A stretch of DNA of 64,000 bases from Dechloromonas hankyongensis (GTDB taxonomy: Bacteria; Pseudomonadota; Gammaproteobacteria; Burkholderiales; Rhodocyclaceae): the NCBI RefSeq assembly GCF_022012295.1, contig NZ_JAKLTN010000002.1, forward strand, positions 124,001 through 188,000, written 5' to 3'. How positions within the stretch are numbered: position 1 is the stretch's first letter; every line of letters begins with the position of its first letter. A program made the translations under genes and the position numbers. Below, in pieces: positions 52,078 through 59,550 of the stretch. Below the pieces are notes generated by a model. The model saw nothing but the letters and a program-made list of their open reading frames with translations. It had not been told where the DNA came from and made no database searches.

Positions 52078-53025
52078 CTAGAGAAGGCGTGACTTTTCTG
52101 TGACTGATGATGGGGCTGAACGCCCCGGGCCATCCGGACGCGCAAATAGTTCGACCAGCCAATCGACAAAAACGCGAACCTTGCTTGATAGATGCCGTCC
52201 CGGAAGATAGAGGACACTCAGCGGCAAGGCTGGCGGTCGATGCTGGGGGAGGATTTCGCAGAGACTGCCGCTGCGCAGCGCGTCGGCGACAAATGCATAG
52301 GGAATCTGGATCAGGCCAAAACCGGCGCTGCAAGCGGCGAGGTAGCAGTCGCCGTTATTCAGCGCAATATTCGCCGGCAAGTTGCGGGTAATCAATTTAT
52401 CCCCGTCCATGAATTCAAAGGGAATCGTCTTGCCGCTGGTGCCGGAAAAATAATCGACGGCGTGGTGGCGGGACAGTTCTTCCAGAGTCGCCGGAAGCCC
52501 ATGCCGGGCAACATAATCGGCGCTGGCGCAGGTGATTTGCTGCAGAACGCTCAGGCGCCGCGCGACCAGCGGAATGTCGCGCAGTTCGCCCGCCCGCAGC
52601 ACGCAATCGACCCCTTCCCGGATGACATCGATGGGGCGATCGGTCACGCTGATCTCCAGCCGGATGCGCGGATAGCGCGCCATGAACTCGGGCAGGGCGG
52701 GCAAGAGGACATTGCGGCACATGCTGGCCGACAGATCGACCCGTATTCGCCCTTCCGGGTCGTGCGTCGTCTGCATGAAGTAGGCTTCCGTGTCGTCGAG
52801 ATCACCCAATATCCCGACGCAGCGTTCGTAGTACGCCATGCCGTCGGCTGTGGGCGTCACTTGCCTGGTTGTCCTGGCCAGCAGGCGAACGCCGAGATGT
52901 TCCTCCAGTTGCTTGATCGTCTGGGTGGCTGCCGTTCGATGAATGCCCAGTTGCTCGGCGGCACGGCTGAAATTACCCAGGTCGACAATGCGAGTGAAAA
53001 GCCGCATGGCCAGAAGACGATCCAT
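52078..53025 (-). CDS. LysR-family transcriptional regulator
   Basis: A 315-residue regulator with an N-terminal winged helix-turn-helix (AMRLFTRIVDLGNFSRAAEQ, RTAATQTIKQLEEHLGVRLL) and a C-terminal substrate-binding domain (RIRVDLSASMCRNVLLPALP onward). The MDRLLAMRLFTRIV opening is that of the CrgA/DsdC-like subgroup, which often controls a divergent oxidoreductase. It is divergent from the aldo/keto reductase at 53256 with a 230-bp gap, and probably controls it and itself. The effector is unknown. Confidence 0.92.
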   Translation of the reverse strand: MDRLLAMRLFTRIVDLGNFSRAAEQLGIHRTAATQTIKQLEEHLGVRLLARTTRQVTPTADGMAYYERCVGILGDLDDTEAYFMQTTHDPEGRIRVDLSASMCRNVLLPALPEFMARYPRIRLEISVTDRPIDVIREGVDCVLRAGELRDIPLVARRLSVLQQITCASADYVARHGLPATLEELSRHHAVDYFSGTSGKTIPFEFMDGDKLITRNLPANIALNNGDCYLAACSAGFGLIQIPYAFVADALRSGSLCEILPQHRPPALPLSVLYLPGRHLSSKVRVFVDWLVELFARPDGPGRSAPSSVTEKSRLL

Positions 53026-53040
53026 TATTGTTTATCCATG

Positions 53041-53059
53041 ATCAACAGTGTTGTTAGAT
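53041..53059. promoter_or_regulatory. Candidate LysR operator
   Basis: ATCAACAGTGTTGTTAGAT is an imperfect palindrome (AACA/TGTT arms, ATC/GAT ends) just upstream of the LysR start, in the gap shared with the aldo/keto reductase gene. Its position and partial symmetry fit a LysR-type box, but it was not compared with a known site. Confidence 0.3.
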
Positions 53060-53255
53060 TAGGCCTGTTTATTTCAAAAATATACACAGCGATAATGAAA
53101 AAACTGAAGGCTTTCCATAGACGCCCGCTCTCCAGTGTTTTGGGTCAATGGATGCCTTCTCGTGTCACTTTCATCGTTACTTCGCTTCGCGACAGGATGG
53201 CGCGCTTTCGTTCGGAAATGGCGCGAACGACCTGACTTTTACAGGGATTGCACTT

Positions 53256-54227
53256 ATGGATTACGTTCAATTCGGTCACACCGGGCTTCGCGTTTCGCGG
53301 CTGGCACTGGGCGGCATGACTTATGGTTCGCCTGACTGGCGCCCTTGGGTTCTTGACGAGGCGACCAGCCGCCCCTTCATCAAGCAGGCGCTTGAGTTGG
53401 GCATCAACTTCTTCGATACCGCCGACATGTATTCGCTCGGTGCCGGCGAGGAGGTCATGGGGCGTGCCTTGCGCGACTTTGCCAAGCGTGAAGAGGTGGT
53501 CATCGCCACCAAGGTGTTTTACCCGATGAGCGACAAGCCGAACGACCGGGGGCTTTCCCGCAAGCACATCCTGTCCAGTATCGACGCTTCCCTCCGGCGT
53601 CTGGGCACCGACTACGTCGACCTCTACATCGCTCACCGCTTCGATCCGCACACCCCCATCGACGAGACGCTGGAAGCTTTCGACACGATCGTGCGCAGTG
53701 GCAAGGCGCGTTACATCGGGGCGTCGTCCATGTATTCCTGGCAATTCATGAGCATGCTGGCTCGGCAGCGCGAACTGGGCCTGGCGCGCTTTGTATCGAT
53801 GCAGAACCACTACAACCTGATCTATCGCGAAGAAGAGCGCGAGATGCTGCCGCTATGCCGGCATGAAAAGATCGCCATCACCCCGTGGTCGCCGCTCGCT
53901 CGTGGCCGCTTGTCCAAGCCGTTGCAGGAGAAAACCCAGCGCGCCGAAACCGATAATCTGGCCCAGCAATGGTACGACCAGGCGGTCATGGAAGAAGCCA
54001 TCGTCAATGCGGTCGATCGGGTCGCCAAGGCGCGGGGCGTGCCGATGACCCAAGTTGCCATCGCCTGGGCCGCATCGCGCCCGGGGATTACCGCACCCAT
54101 CGTCGGCGCGTCGAAGCCGCATCATTTGCCGGATGCGGTTGCCGGCATCCAGTTGGAACTGACAGCGGACGAAATCGCCGAGCTGGAGAGGCCGTATCGA
54201 CCGCGCGCAGTGGCCGGACATGAATGA
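53256..54227 (+). CDS. Aldo/keto reductase (YajO-like)
   Basis: A 323-residue cytosolic TIM-barrel oxidoreductase using NADPH. The catalytic tetrad can be placed: Asp and Tyr in NFFDTADMYS, Lys in VVIATKVFYP and His in LYIAHRFDPH. The cofactor region TAPIVGASKPHHLPDAV is present. The opening VQFGHTGLRVSRLALGGMTYG is that of the YajO/YakC group. ATG 53256 follows ACAGGGA; an in-frame ATG at 53148 has no ribosome site. The substrate cannot be told from the sequence. Control by the divergent LysR protein is likely. Confidence 0.92.
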   Translation: MDYVQFGHTGLRVSRLALGGMTYGSPDWRPWVLDEATSRPFIKQALELGINFFDTADMYSLGAGEEVMGRALRDFAKREEVVIATKVFYPMSDKPNDRGLSRKHILSSIDASLRRLGTDYVDLYIAHRFDPHTPIDETLEAFDTIVRSGKARYIGASSMYSWQFMSMLARQRELGLARFVSMQNHYNLIYREEEREMLPLCRHEKIAITPWSPLARGRLSKPLQEKTQRAETDNLAQQWYDQAVMEEAIVNAVDRVAKARGVPMTQVAIAWAASRPGITAPIVGASKPHHLPDAVAGIQLELTADEIAELERPYRPRAVAGHE

Positions 54228-54247
54228 GGCACTATGCGCCAACGGCA

Positions 54248-54286
54248 ACCGTGGCAATCGCGATGTCCTGCGCCGTCTGCCACGGT
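54248..54286. terminator. Stem-loop between convergent reductase and AraC genes
   Basis: ACCGTGGCA pairs perfectly with TGCCACGGT across a 21-base loop, in the 110-bp gap between two convergent stop codons. A short pyrimidine run (GTCTCTTT) follows on the plus strand. It is plausible as a two-way terminator. Confidence 0.45.
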
Positions 54287-54337
54287 GTCTCTTTGGCTGG
54301 CCTGGCGGTTGAAACGCTAGAAAGCCGGGCAGGGTAG

Positions 54338-55306
54338 TCAGCTACGCAAGTCGGATCTGGAGCGCAGTGTCACTGAAGGCAGGCAACCGAAGCGTGCTTT
54401 GTAAAGCTCGGAAAAGCGCCCCAAGTGCGTGAATCCGTAATCCAGAGCGACTGCCGTGACGTTGGCGATCTGGCTCGCCGGGTTCATCAAGGTGCTGTAG
54501 ATGTGCTCAAGCTTCTTCTGGCGGATGAAATTCTTCGGCGTCGTCTTGGCATTCTTCTCGAACAGCAGATAGAGCGAGCGCAGGCTGAGATGGGAGTGCT
54601 TGGCCAGGTGCTCGGCCGTAATGTCGCTCTTGATGTTGTCTTCGATGTACTGGACCAGCCGCTCGAACGAAACCGATTGCAACGTGGGCGTTTCCAGGCT
54701 GACGTTATGTTCGAGCATGGTCATCAGCTTGCTGGTGACCACCCGGTTGTAGTGCTGCAGCATCTGGGGTGTGGCAGTCGTGGATTCTGCTTCCTGGCAC
54801 AGGAGGTTGAGCAGGTAGAGCAGGCTTTCCAGTTCCTCGAACTTGTAGGGCACCTGATTGAACTTGATGCACTCGTTCGGCTTGAACCAGCGATGCTCGA
54901 TGCAGGCTTCATCAAACAGCGGCGCCGGAATCTTGACGATGAATTTTTCGCAATCGGCAGAGTAGGTCAGATCGATCGGCTCTTCCGGATTCATCAGCAG
55001 GATGTGTCCGGCCGACAGGCTGAGCGACTCGCGGTATTGCTCGTAGCGGCAATGTCCGCGCAGGATGAACTGGAGATGGTAGATGTCGGGCAGGCCGGGC
55101 GAGACGACCCGGGCTTGCGCGCCGTAACTCAGGCGGCAGAGATCGAGACTGCCGGCTTTGCGATGGCTCAGCGAGGCGTGCGTCTGGCCATGTCCCGAGA
55201 GTTGCAGGCCGTGGTTGCCGACGTGCTGGTTGACGTAATCCGATACTTCGAAAGGATCGGCGCCCGAATAAACCTGGCTCTGGCCATTGAGAAAACCGGT
55301 CAGCAT
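54338..55306 (-). CDS. benR: AraC/XylS-family activator, BenR-like
   Basis: A 322-residue regulator. An N-terminal AraC-binding-like ligand domain (YHLQFILRGHCRYEQYRESL, GHILLMNPEEPIDLTYS) is joined to a C-terminal pair of helix-turn-helices (ITAEHLAKHSHLSLRSLYLL; IANVTAVALDYGFTHLGRFS) ending YKARFGCLPS, as in XylS and BenR. It lies just past benABCD, separated from benD by a terminator, so it has its own promoter. The benA upstream region has four sites matching the known XylS/BenR motif, which supports benzoate-responsive activation of both divergent operons. An 18-codon leader frame ends one base before its start. Confidence 0.85.
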   Translation of the reverse strand: MLTGFLNGQSQVYSGADPFEVSDYVNQHVGNHGLQLSGHGQTHASLSHRKAGSLDLCRLSYGAQARVVSPGLPDIYHLQFILRGHCRYEQYRESLSLSAGHILLMNPEEPIDLTYSADCEKFIVKIPAPLFDEACIEHRWFKPNECIKFNQVPYKFEELESLLYLLNLLCQEAESTTATPQMLQHYNRVVTSKLMTMLEHNVSLETPTLQSVSFERLVQYIEDNIKSDITAEHLAKHSHLSLRSLYLLFEKNAKTTPKNFIRQKKLEHIYSTLMNPASQIANVTAVALDYGFTHLGRFSELYKARFGCLPSVTLRSRSDLRS

Positions 55307-55307
55307 C

Positions 55308-55364
55308 TCAGTGTCTCCGCCATTCTGCCGATGCCAAACCTTGCATTGCTGCTGCGTTGTTCAT
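55308..55364 (-). CDS. Possible 18-residue leader peptide before benR
   Basis: An ATG at 55364, preceded 11 bases upstream by GGAGG, opens an 18-codon frame (MNNAAAMQGLASAEWRRH). Its TGA is separated by one base from the benR ATG (TGAGATG), so ribosomes ending there could restart on benR. No in-frame alternative start for benR exists upstream. Translation is not proven. Confidence 0.4.
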   Translation of the reverse strand: MNNAAAMQGLASAEWRRH

Positions 55365-55511
55365 CTTATCTTTCGCCTCCGGGGGTAATGCTCTGCTGCC
55401 TGTTCCGGTCTTTTGCGCCGGTTTATAAAATATCGAGAAATTTCATAATATCGATTTTACGATAAGCGGAACGATTTTACTATAGCCCGAGTAAGGTCTT
55501 TTTCAGAGCCC

Positions 55512-55546
55512 AATAAAAAAAGCCGCCGGTTTTTACACGCGGCGGC
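55512..55546 (-). terminator. Terminator of the benABCD operon
   Basis: On the minus strand GCCGCCG and CGGCGGC form a 7-bp GC stem with an 11-base loop, followed by TTTTTTTATT, 29 bases after the benD stop. Confidence 0.85.
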
Positions 55547-55574
55547 AAGAGGAGGGTCAGGGGTAGGGCAAAAA

Positions 55575-56351
55575 TCAGCCTTGGTCTCCGCCGCCGACCG
55601 GAATGACCGTGCCGGTCATGTAACCGGACTCGTCGGAGGCCAGGAAGAGAATCGGATCGGCCTGTTCGTCCAGGGTGCCGTAGCGTTTCATCTGGCTGCT
55701 GTCGAGCGACTGGGTGTAGATCTGCTTGTACCAGCCTTGTTCCTGCTCGCTTTGCTGGGCCGTATTGCGCGGGATGATGCGCGGCGGGGCTTCCGTGGCG
55801 CCGGGTGCAGTGGCATTGACACGGATGCCGCGCGCGCCGTTTTCGAAAGCCAGGCAGGCGGTCAGTGCATTGACCCCGCCCTTGGCCGCGCCGTAGGGCA
55901 CACGATTGACGCCGCGGGTGGCAATCGACGAGACATTGACGATCGAACCTTTACCCTTTTCGAGCATGTAGGGCAGGGCGGCGCGGCAGCACCACAGGGT
56001 CGGGAACAGCGAGCGGCGGACTTCGGCCTCGATCTCGTTTTCCGCGTAATGCTCGTAGGGCTTGGTCCAGATCGTCCCGCCGACGTTGTTGACCAGGATG
56101 TCGATGCGGCCGAAGCGTTGGACCGTGGCGGCCATGACGCGCTCGCACTCGGCAAACTTCTCGAGGTCGGCGGTCAGGCTGATGACTTGGGTCTTGGCGC
56201 TCAGTGCCTCGGCCACGCCGTGCACGATCTCGGCGCGGTCGACGAGAACCAGGAGGCCGTCTTCCTCGGCCATCCGTTCGGCCACGCGTTTGCCAATACC
56301 TTGTGCGGCGCCGGTGATGACGGCGACTTTGTTCGTGAAGCGATTGTTCAT
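55575..56351 (-). CDS. benD: Benzoate cis-diol dehydrogenase BenD
   Basis: A 258-residue short-chain dehydrogenase. The NAD-binding motif is VITGAAQGIGKR, followed by NNVGG, the catalytic Ser region NVSSIATRGVNR and YGAAKGG (Tyr-x3-Lys). The C-terminus is GYMTGTVIPVGGG. It oxidises and decarboxylates the 1,2-dihydrodiol of benzoate to catechol with NAD. ATG 56351 follows GGAGAAACTTC. It is the last gene of benABCD, 20 bases after benC. Members acting on toluate diols (XylL) are very similar, so the exact substrate range is open. Confidence 0.93.
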   Translation of the reverse strand: MNNRFTNKVAVITGAAQGIGKRVAERMAEEDGLLVLVDRAEIVHGVAEALSAKTQVISLTADLEKFAECERVMAATVQRFGRIDILVNNVGGTIWTKPYEHYAENEIEAEVRRSLFPTLWCCRAALPYMLEKGKGSIVNVSSIATRGVNRVPYGAAKGGVNALTACLAFENGARGIRVNATAPGATEAPPRIIPRNTAQQSEQEQGWYKQIYTQSLDSSQMKRYGTLDEQADPILFLASDESGYMTGTVIPVGGGDQG

Positions 56352-56371
56352 GAAGTTTCTCCGAAGACGGT

Positions 56372-57382
56372 TCAGACGCTGGCCGCGAATTTTTCGTAAT
56401 GGAAGCTGGCCGGCTGGATGGCGCGCTCGCGCAGGTTCTGGGCGACGGCTTCGACCATCGGCGGCGGACCGCACAGGTAGATGTCGACATCGCCGTCATT
56501 CAGCTGGGCTGGCTCGATGTGCTGGGTGACGTAGCCCTTTTTCGGCTGGGCGCTGTCGGCGGCGACGACGACCAGGGCGTAGGTGAAGTTGGGCAGCGCG
56601 GCGGCGAAGGCGGCCAGTTTGTCGAGTTCGACCAGATCGGTGTCGGTATTGACGCCGTAGATCAGGTGGATCGGCTGGCTGCTGCCGCCGTCGGCGACGA
56701 CCTTGTCGAGCATGGCGAGGAAGGGGGCGAGGCCTGTGCCGCCGGCCAGCATGAGGACCGGGCGCTTGATTTCGCGCAGGTAGAAACTGCCCAGCGGGCC
56801 GGCCATGGTGATGCTGTCGCCGGCCTTGGCCTGTTCGCGCAGGTAGCCGCTCATCAAACCGCCCGGGACGTTGCGGATCAGGAAGGACACCTTGCCATCG
56901 GCGGGCATCGAGCTGTACGAATAGGCGCGGTGCTGCGGGGTGCCGGGCACGGCGAGATTGGCGTACTGGCCGGGCAGGAAGGCCAGCTTGTTCAGGGCTT
57001 CGCCGGCCAGGGTCAGGCTGATCGTGCTGTCGGAAAGCTGGCGCAGGTCGGCGATGGTGGCGCTGAAGCTGGCCTGCTTGGTCTTGCAGACATCGGACGA
57101 CGCCGGAACGCGCACCACGCAGTCGCCCTGCGGATACATCTGGCAGGTGAGGACCATGCCGGCATCGGCTTCCGACTGGCTCAGCGCATCGTCGATATAG
57201 TCGCCGAGGCGGAAGGAGCCGGATTCGCAGGAGCACTTGCAGGCACCGCAGGCGCCGTCGCGGCAGTCGATGGGAACATTGATGCTTTGACGATAGGCGG
57301 CATCGGCCACGGTTTCGGTCGGCTTGCAGTCGATGAAACGGGTGACGCCGTCTTCGAAATTCAGGGCGATTCTGTAAGTCAT
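56372..57382 (-). CDS. benC: Benzoate dioxygenase reductase BenC
   Basis: A 336-residue electron-transfer protein. The N-terminal plant-type [2Fe-2S] domain has CRDGACGACKCSCESG and a distant CQMYPQGDC. An FAD domain (AYSYSSMPADG) follows, then an NADH domain (LMLAGGTGLAPFLAML, YLCGPPPMVEAV). It passes electrons from NADH to the BenAB oxygenase. It lies 78 bases after benB. Confidence 0.94.
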   Translation of the reverse strand: MTYRIALNFEDGVTRFIDCKPTETVADAAYRQSINVPIDCRDGACGACKCSCESGSFRLGDYIDDALSQSEADAGMVLTCQMYPQGDCVVRVPASSDVCKTKQASFSATIADLRQLSDSTISLTLAGEALNKLAFLPGQYANLAVPGTPQHRAYSYSSMPADGKVSFLIRNVPGGLMSGYLREQAKAGDSITMAGPLGSFYLREIKRPVLMLAGGTGLAPFLAMLDKVVADGGSSQPIHLIYGVNTDTDLVELDKLAAFAAALPNFTYALVVVAADSAQPKKGYVTQHIEPAQLNDGDVDIYLCGPPPMVEAVAQNLRERAIQPASFHYEKFAASV

Positions 57383-57460
57383 GGTTGTCTCCGTATGGGG
57401 CGGTCGATGCCGCTTTCCGGGCGTGCCGTCTGTGGCGGCACGCCCGGGCAGTCCCTGTTG

Positions 57461-57949
57461 TTAGATGTGATAAACGTCGATGACGTGACGGATGTAATCC
57501 GTCTTCAACACAACCTTCTTGTCCTTGATGATCGGGCTCGGGCCGGAGGTGTCGAGGGTGTAGAAGCTGGTGCCGCAGAAGTGATCCGTGTGGTTGTAAC
57601 GGATGCTCATGGTGTGCCAGTTGAAGCGCAGCTTCAGCGTGCTGCCGGCCTGTTCGACGATCTCGACATTGGTGATGTTGTGCGAGGTGCGGGTGTCCGG
57701 AATGGTCGCGCTGGAGCGCTCGGTGCGGATGCGGTAGACGCGGTCTTCGAGGCCGGCGCGGCGGCCGTACCAGATCAGCGAGATTTCGCTTTGCGGATCT
57801 TCGGTCAGTTCGCCGTCGTCATCCCAGGCCGGCATCCAGAAGGTGCAGTTCTCGTCGTACAGGGCCAGCCAGCTGTCCCAGTCGCGCTCGTCGAGGAAGC
57901 GGGCTTCCTGGAACAGGAAGGCACAAACGTTTTCGTAGGAAAGGCTCAT
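57461..57949 (-). CDS. benB: Benzoate dioxygenase small subunit BenB
   Basis: A 162-residue beta subunit of a ring-hydroxylating dioxygenase, seen in FLFQEARFLDERDWDSWLAL, CTFWMPAWDDDGE and the ISLIWYGRRAGLEDRVYRIR segment. It supports the alpha subunit in a hetero-hexamer and has no cofactor. It lies 15 bases after benA, and the length is normal for the family. Confidence 0.94.
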   Translation of the reverse strand: MSLSYENVCAFLFQEARFLDERDWDSWLALYDENCTFWMPAWDDDGELTEDPQSEISLIWYGRRAGLEDRVYRIRTERSSATIPDTRTSHNITNVEIVEQAGSTLKLRFNWHTMSIRYNHTDHFCGTSFYTLDTSGPSPIIKDKKVVLKTDYIRHVIDVYHI

Positions 57950-57964
57950 TGCAGTGGTCTCCGG

Positions 57965-59302
57965 TTATTGGGCTTGTTCGGCCTGTAGGGCTTTGTGCAT
58001 CTGCTCCAGCCAGTAGGTGTGCTGGGCGACGTAGAGGCCTTCGTCTTCGGTCTTGATGCCGGACAGGATGGGCTTGAGGTCGATCTTGTCGGCTTCGGCA
58101 TCCGGTCCTTCGACCCAGTGCTCGGCACCGCGCGACATGTCGTTCCATTCGGAATAGCCGGATTCGAAGCCTTCCTGGCAGGCGCGGAATTCCTCGAGGT
58201 CGTCCGGGGTGGCCATGCCGGAGGCGTTGAAGAAGTCCTCGTACTGGCGGATGCGGCGGGCGCGGGCTTCCGGCGACTCGCCCTTGGGGGCGATGCAGTA
58301 GATGGTGACTTCGGTCTTGTTCGGGGCCAGCGGGCGGAAAACGCGGATCTGCGAGCTGAACTGGTCCATCAGGAAGACGTTCGGGTACAGGCAGAGGTTG
58401 CGCGAGTTCTCGATCATCCAGTCGGCCTTGGCTTTGCCGAATTCGCTGACCAGACGGTCGCGCTGTTCCATCAGCGGACGGTCTTCCGGGTTGTCCCAGC
58501 GCGTCCACAACAGCAGGTGGCCATTCTCGAAGGAGTAGGAGCCGCCGCCCTTCTTTGCCCAGCCGCCAGCGCTCATGGCGTTGATGTCGTCGCCCGAGTC
58601 GCGCTGCTTGCGCTGCGCCTGGGTGGCGGCGTAGTTCCAGTGGGTGGCGGTGACGTGGTAGCCGTCGGCGCCGTTCTCGGCCTGCAGCTTCCAGTTGCCT
58701 TCATAGACATAGGTGGACGAGCCGCGCAGCACTTCGAGGCCGTCTGCCGACTGGTCGACGATCATGTCGATGATCTTCTTCGATTCGCCGAGGTATTCCT
58801 CGAGCGGCTGCACGTCCGCGTTCAGGCTGCCGAACAGGAAACCCTTGTAGGACTCGAAGCGGGCGACCTTCTTCAGGTCGTGCGAACCGTCGCAATTGAA
58901 GGTGCTCGGATAGCCCGTGCCTTCCGGGTCCTTGATCTTGAGCAGCTTGCCGGAGTTGTTGAAGGTCCAGCCGTGGAACGGGCAGGTATAGGTGGCCTTG
59001 TTGCCGTGCTTGAAGCGGGCCAGCGTGGCGCCGCGGTGGGCGCAGCTGTTGATGAAGCAGTTGAGCTCTTTGTCCTTGTTGCGGGTGATGAAGACGGACT
59101 GACGACCGATCTTGGTCGTGTAGTAATCATTGACCTTGCCGACCTGGCTTTCATGCGCCAGGTAGATCCAGTTGCCTTCGAAGATGTGCTTCATTTCCAG
59201 GTCGAACAGCTCCTGGTTGGTAAACATTTCGCGCTTGCAGCGGAAGAGGCCTTTGGCCTTGTCCTTCTGGATCAGGGTGTCCAGGTAATCCTTGGTGATC
59301 AT
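57965..59302 (-). CDS. benA: Benzoate 1,2-dioxygenase large subunit BenA
   Basis: A 445-residue catalytic subunit. The Rieske [2Fe-2S] ligands are Cys87, His89, Cys107 and His110 ([21 protein letters not shown]). The mononuclear iron site is in [15 protein letters not shown] (His216, His221), with the third ligand Asp further on. It adds both atoms of oxygen to benzoate, giving the cis-1,2-dihydrodiol. The length and [19 protein letters not shown] fit BenA/XylX. It is first in a leftward operon, with an operator region upstream at 59336-59449. Toluate could also be a substrate. Confidence 0.95.
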   Translation of the reverse strand: MITKDYLDTLIQKDKAKGLFRCKREMFTNQELFDLEMKHIFEGNWIYLAHESQVGKVNDYYTTKIGRQSVFITRNKDKELNCFINSCAHRGATLARFKHGNKATYTCPFHGWTFNNSGKLLKIKDPEGTGYPSTFNCDGSHDLKKVARFESYKGFLFGSLNADVQPLEEYLGESKKIIDMIVDQSADGLEVLRGSSTYVYEGNWKLQAENGADGYHVTATHWNYAATQAQRKQRDSGDDINAMSAGGWAKKGGGSYSFENGHLLLWTRWDNPEDRPLMEQRDRLVSEFGKAKADWMIENSRNLCLYPNVFLMDQFSSQIRVFRPLAPNKTEVTIYCIAPKGESPEARARRIRQYEDFFNASGMATPDDLEEFRACQEGFESGYSEWNDMSRGAEHWVEGPDAEADKIDLKPILSGIKTEDEGLYVAQHTYWLEQMHKALQAEQAQ

Positions 59303-59335
59303 TGCAGTCTCCAGTGTTATGTGCTCGGAGACTCC

Positions 59336-59362
59336 ATGTTAGGGACGCGTTCGAACCCGAAA
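59336..59362 (-). promoter_or_regulatory. Putative benA promoter
   Basis: On the minus strand a weak -35 (TTTCGG) lies directly next to the proximal activator half-site, with a 15-base spacer and a TAACAT -10. A poor -35 against the activator site is usual for XylS-type promoters. The leader to ATG 59302 is about 25 bases. Confidence 0.5.
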
Positions 59363-59399
59363 TATCCAGTTTCTGCAGTATCGATATCCGAATTCTGCA
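59363..59399 (-). promoter_or_regulatory. BenR/XylS operator pair for benABCD
   Basis: Two minus-strand copies of TGCA-N6-GGATA, at 59363-59377 (TGCAGAAACTGGATA) and 59385-59399 (TGCAGAATTCGGATA), start 22 bases apart, about two helix turns. Both match the known XylS motif TGCA-N6-GGNTA at every fixed base. The pair faces benA. Confidence 0.85.
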
Positions 59400-59412
59400 T
59401 CGTTTAATCGAT

Positions 59413-59449
59413 TGCATGAAATGGATACAAGTCCTGCAGAAACTGGATA
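59413..59449 (+). promoter_or_regulatory. BenR/XylS operator pair for the oxidoreductase operon
   Basis: Two plus-strand copies, at 59413-59427 (TGCATGAAATGGATA) and 59435-59449 (TGCAGAAACTGGATA), again start 22 bases apart and match TGCA-N6-GGNTA fully. With the left pair they build a mirror-image operator; the outer halves form a perfect 18-bp inverted repeat (59361-59378 with 59434-59451). Confidence 0.85.
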
Positions 59450-59476
59450 TTGCTGAAGCAGCCACCCCCCTAATCT
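59450..59476 (+). promoter_or_regulatory. Putative promoter of the oxidoreductase-ferredoxin-dioxygenase operon
   Basis: TTGCTG directly after the proximal half-site, a 15-base spacer and TAATCT mirror the spacing on the benA side. The leader to ATG 59551 would be about 70 bases. Confidence 0.5.
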
Positions 59477-59550
59477 ACGCTCCAGAGCAGTTCCGGAAGG
59501 CGCCCGCCACATACGGAACTGCCAACACAAACCAACGGAGACAAGCGGGT

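Noticed and set aside
59302..59550. Longer N-terminus for the indolepyruvate oxidoreductase-like protein
   Set aside because: The extra codons cover the BenR operator and both promoters; ATG 59551 has a good ribosome site.
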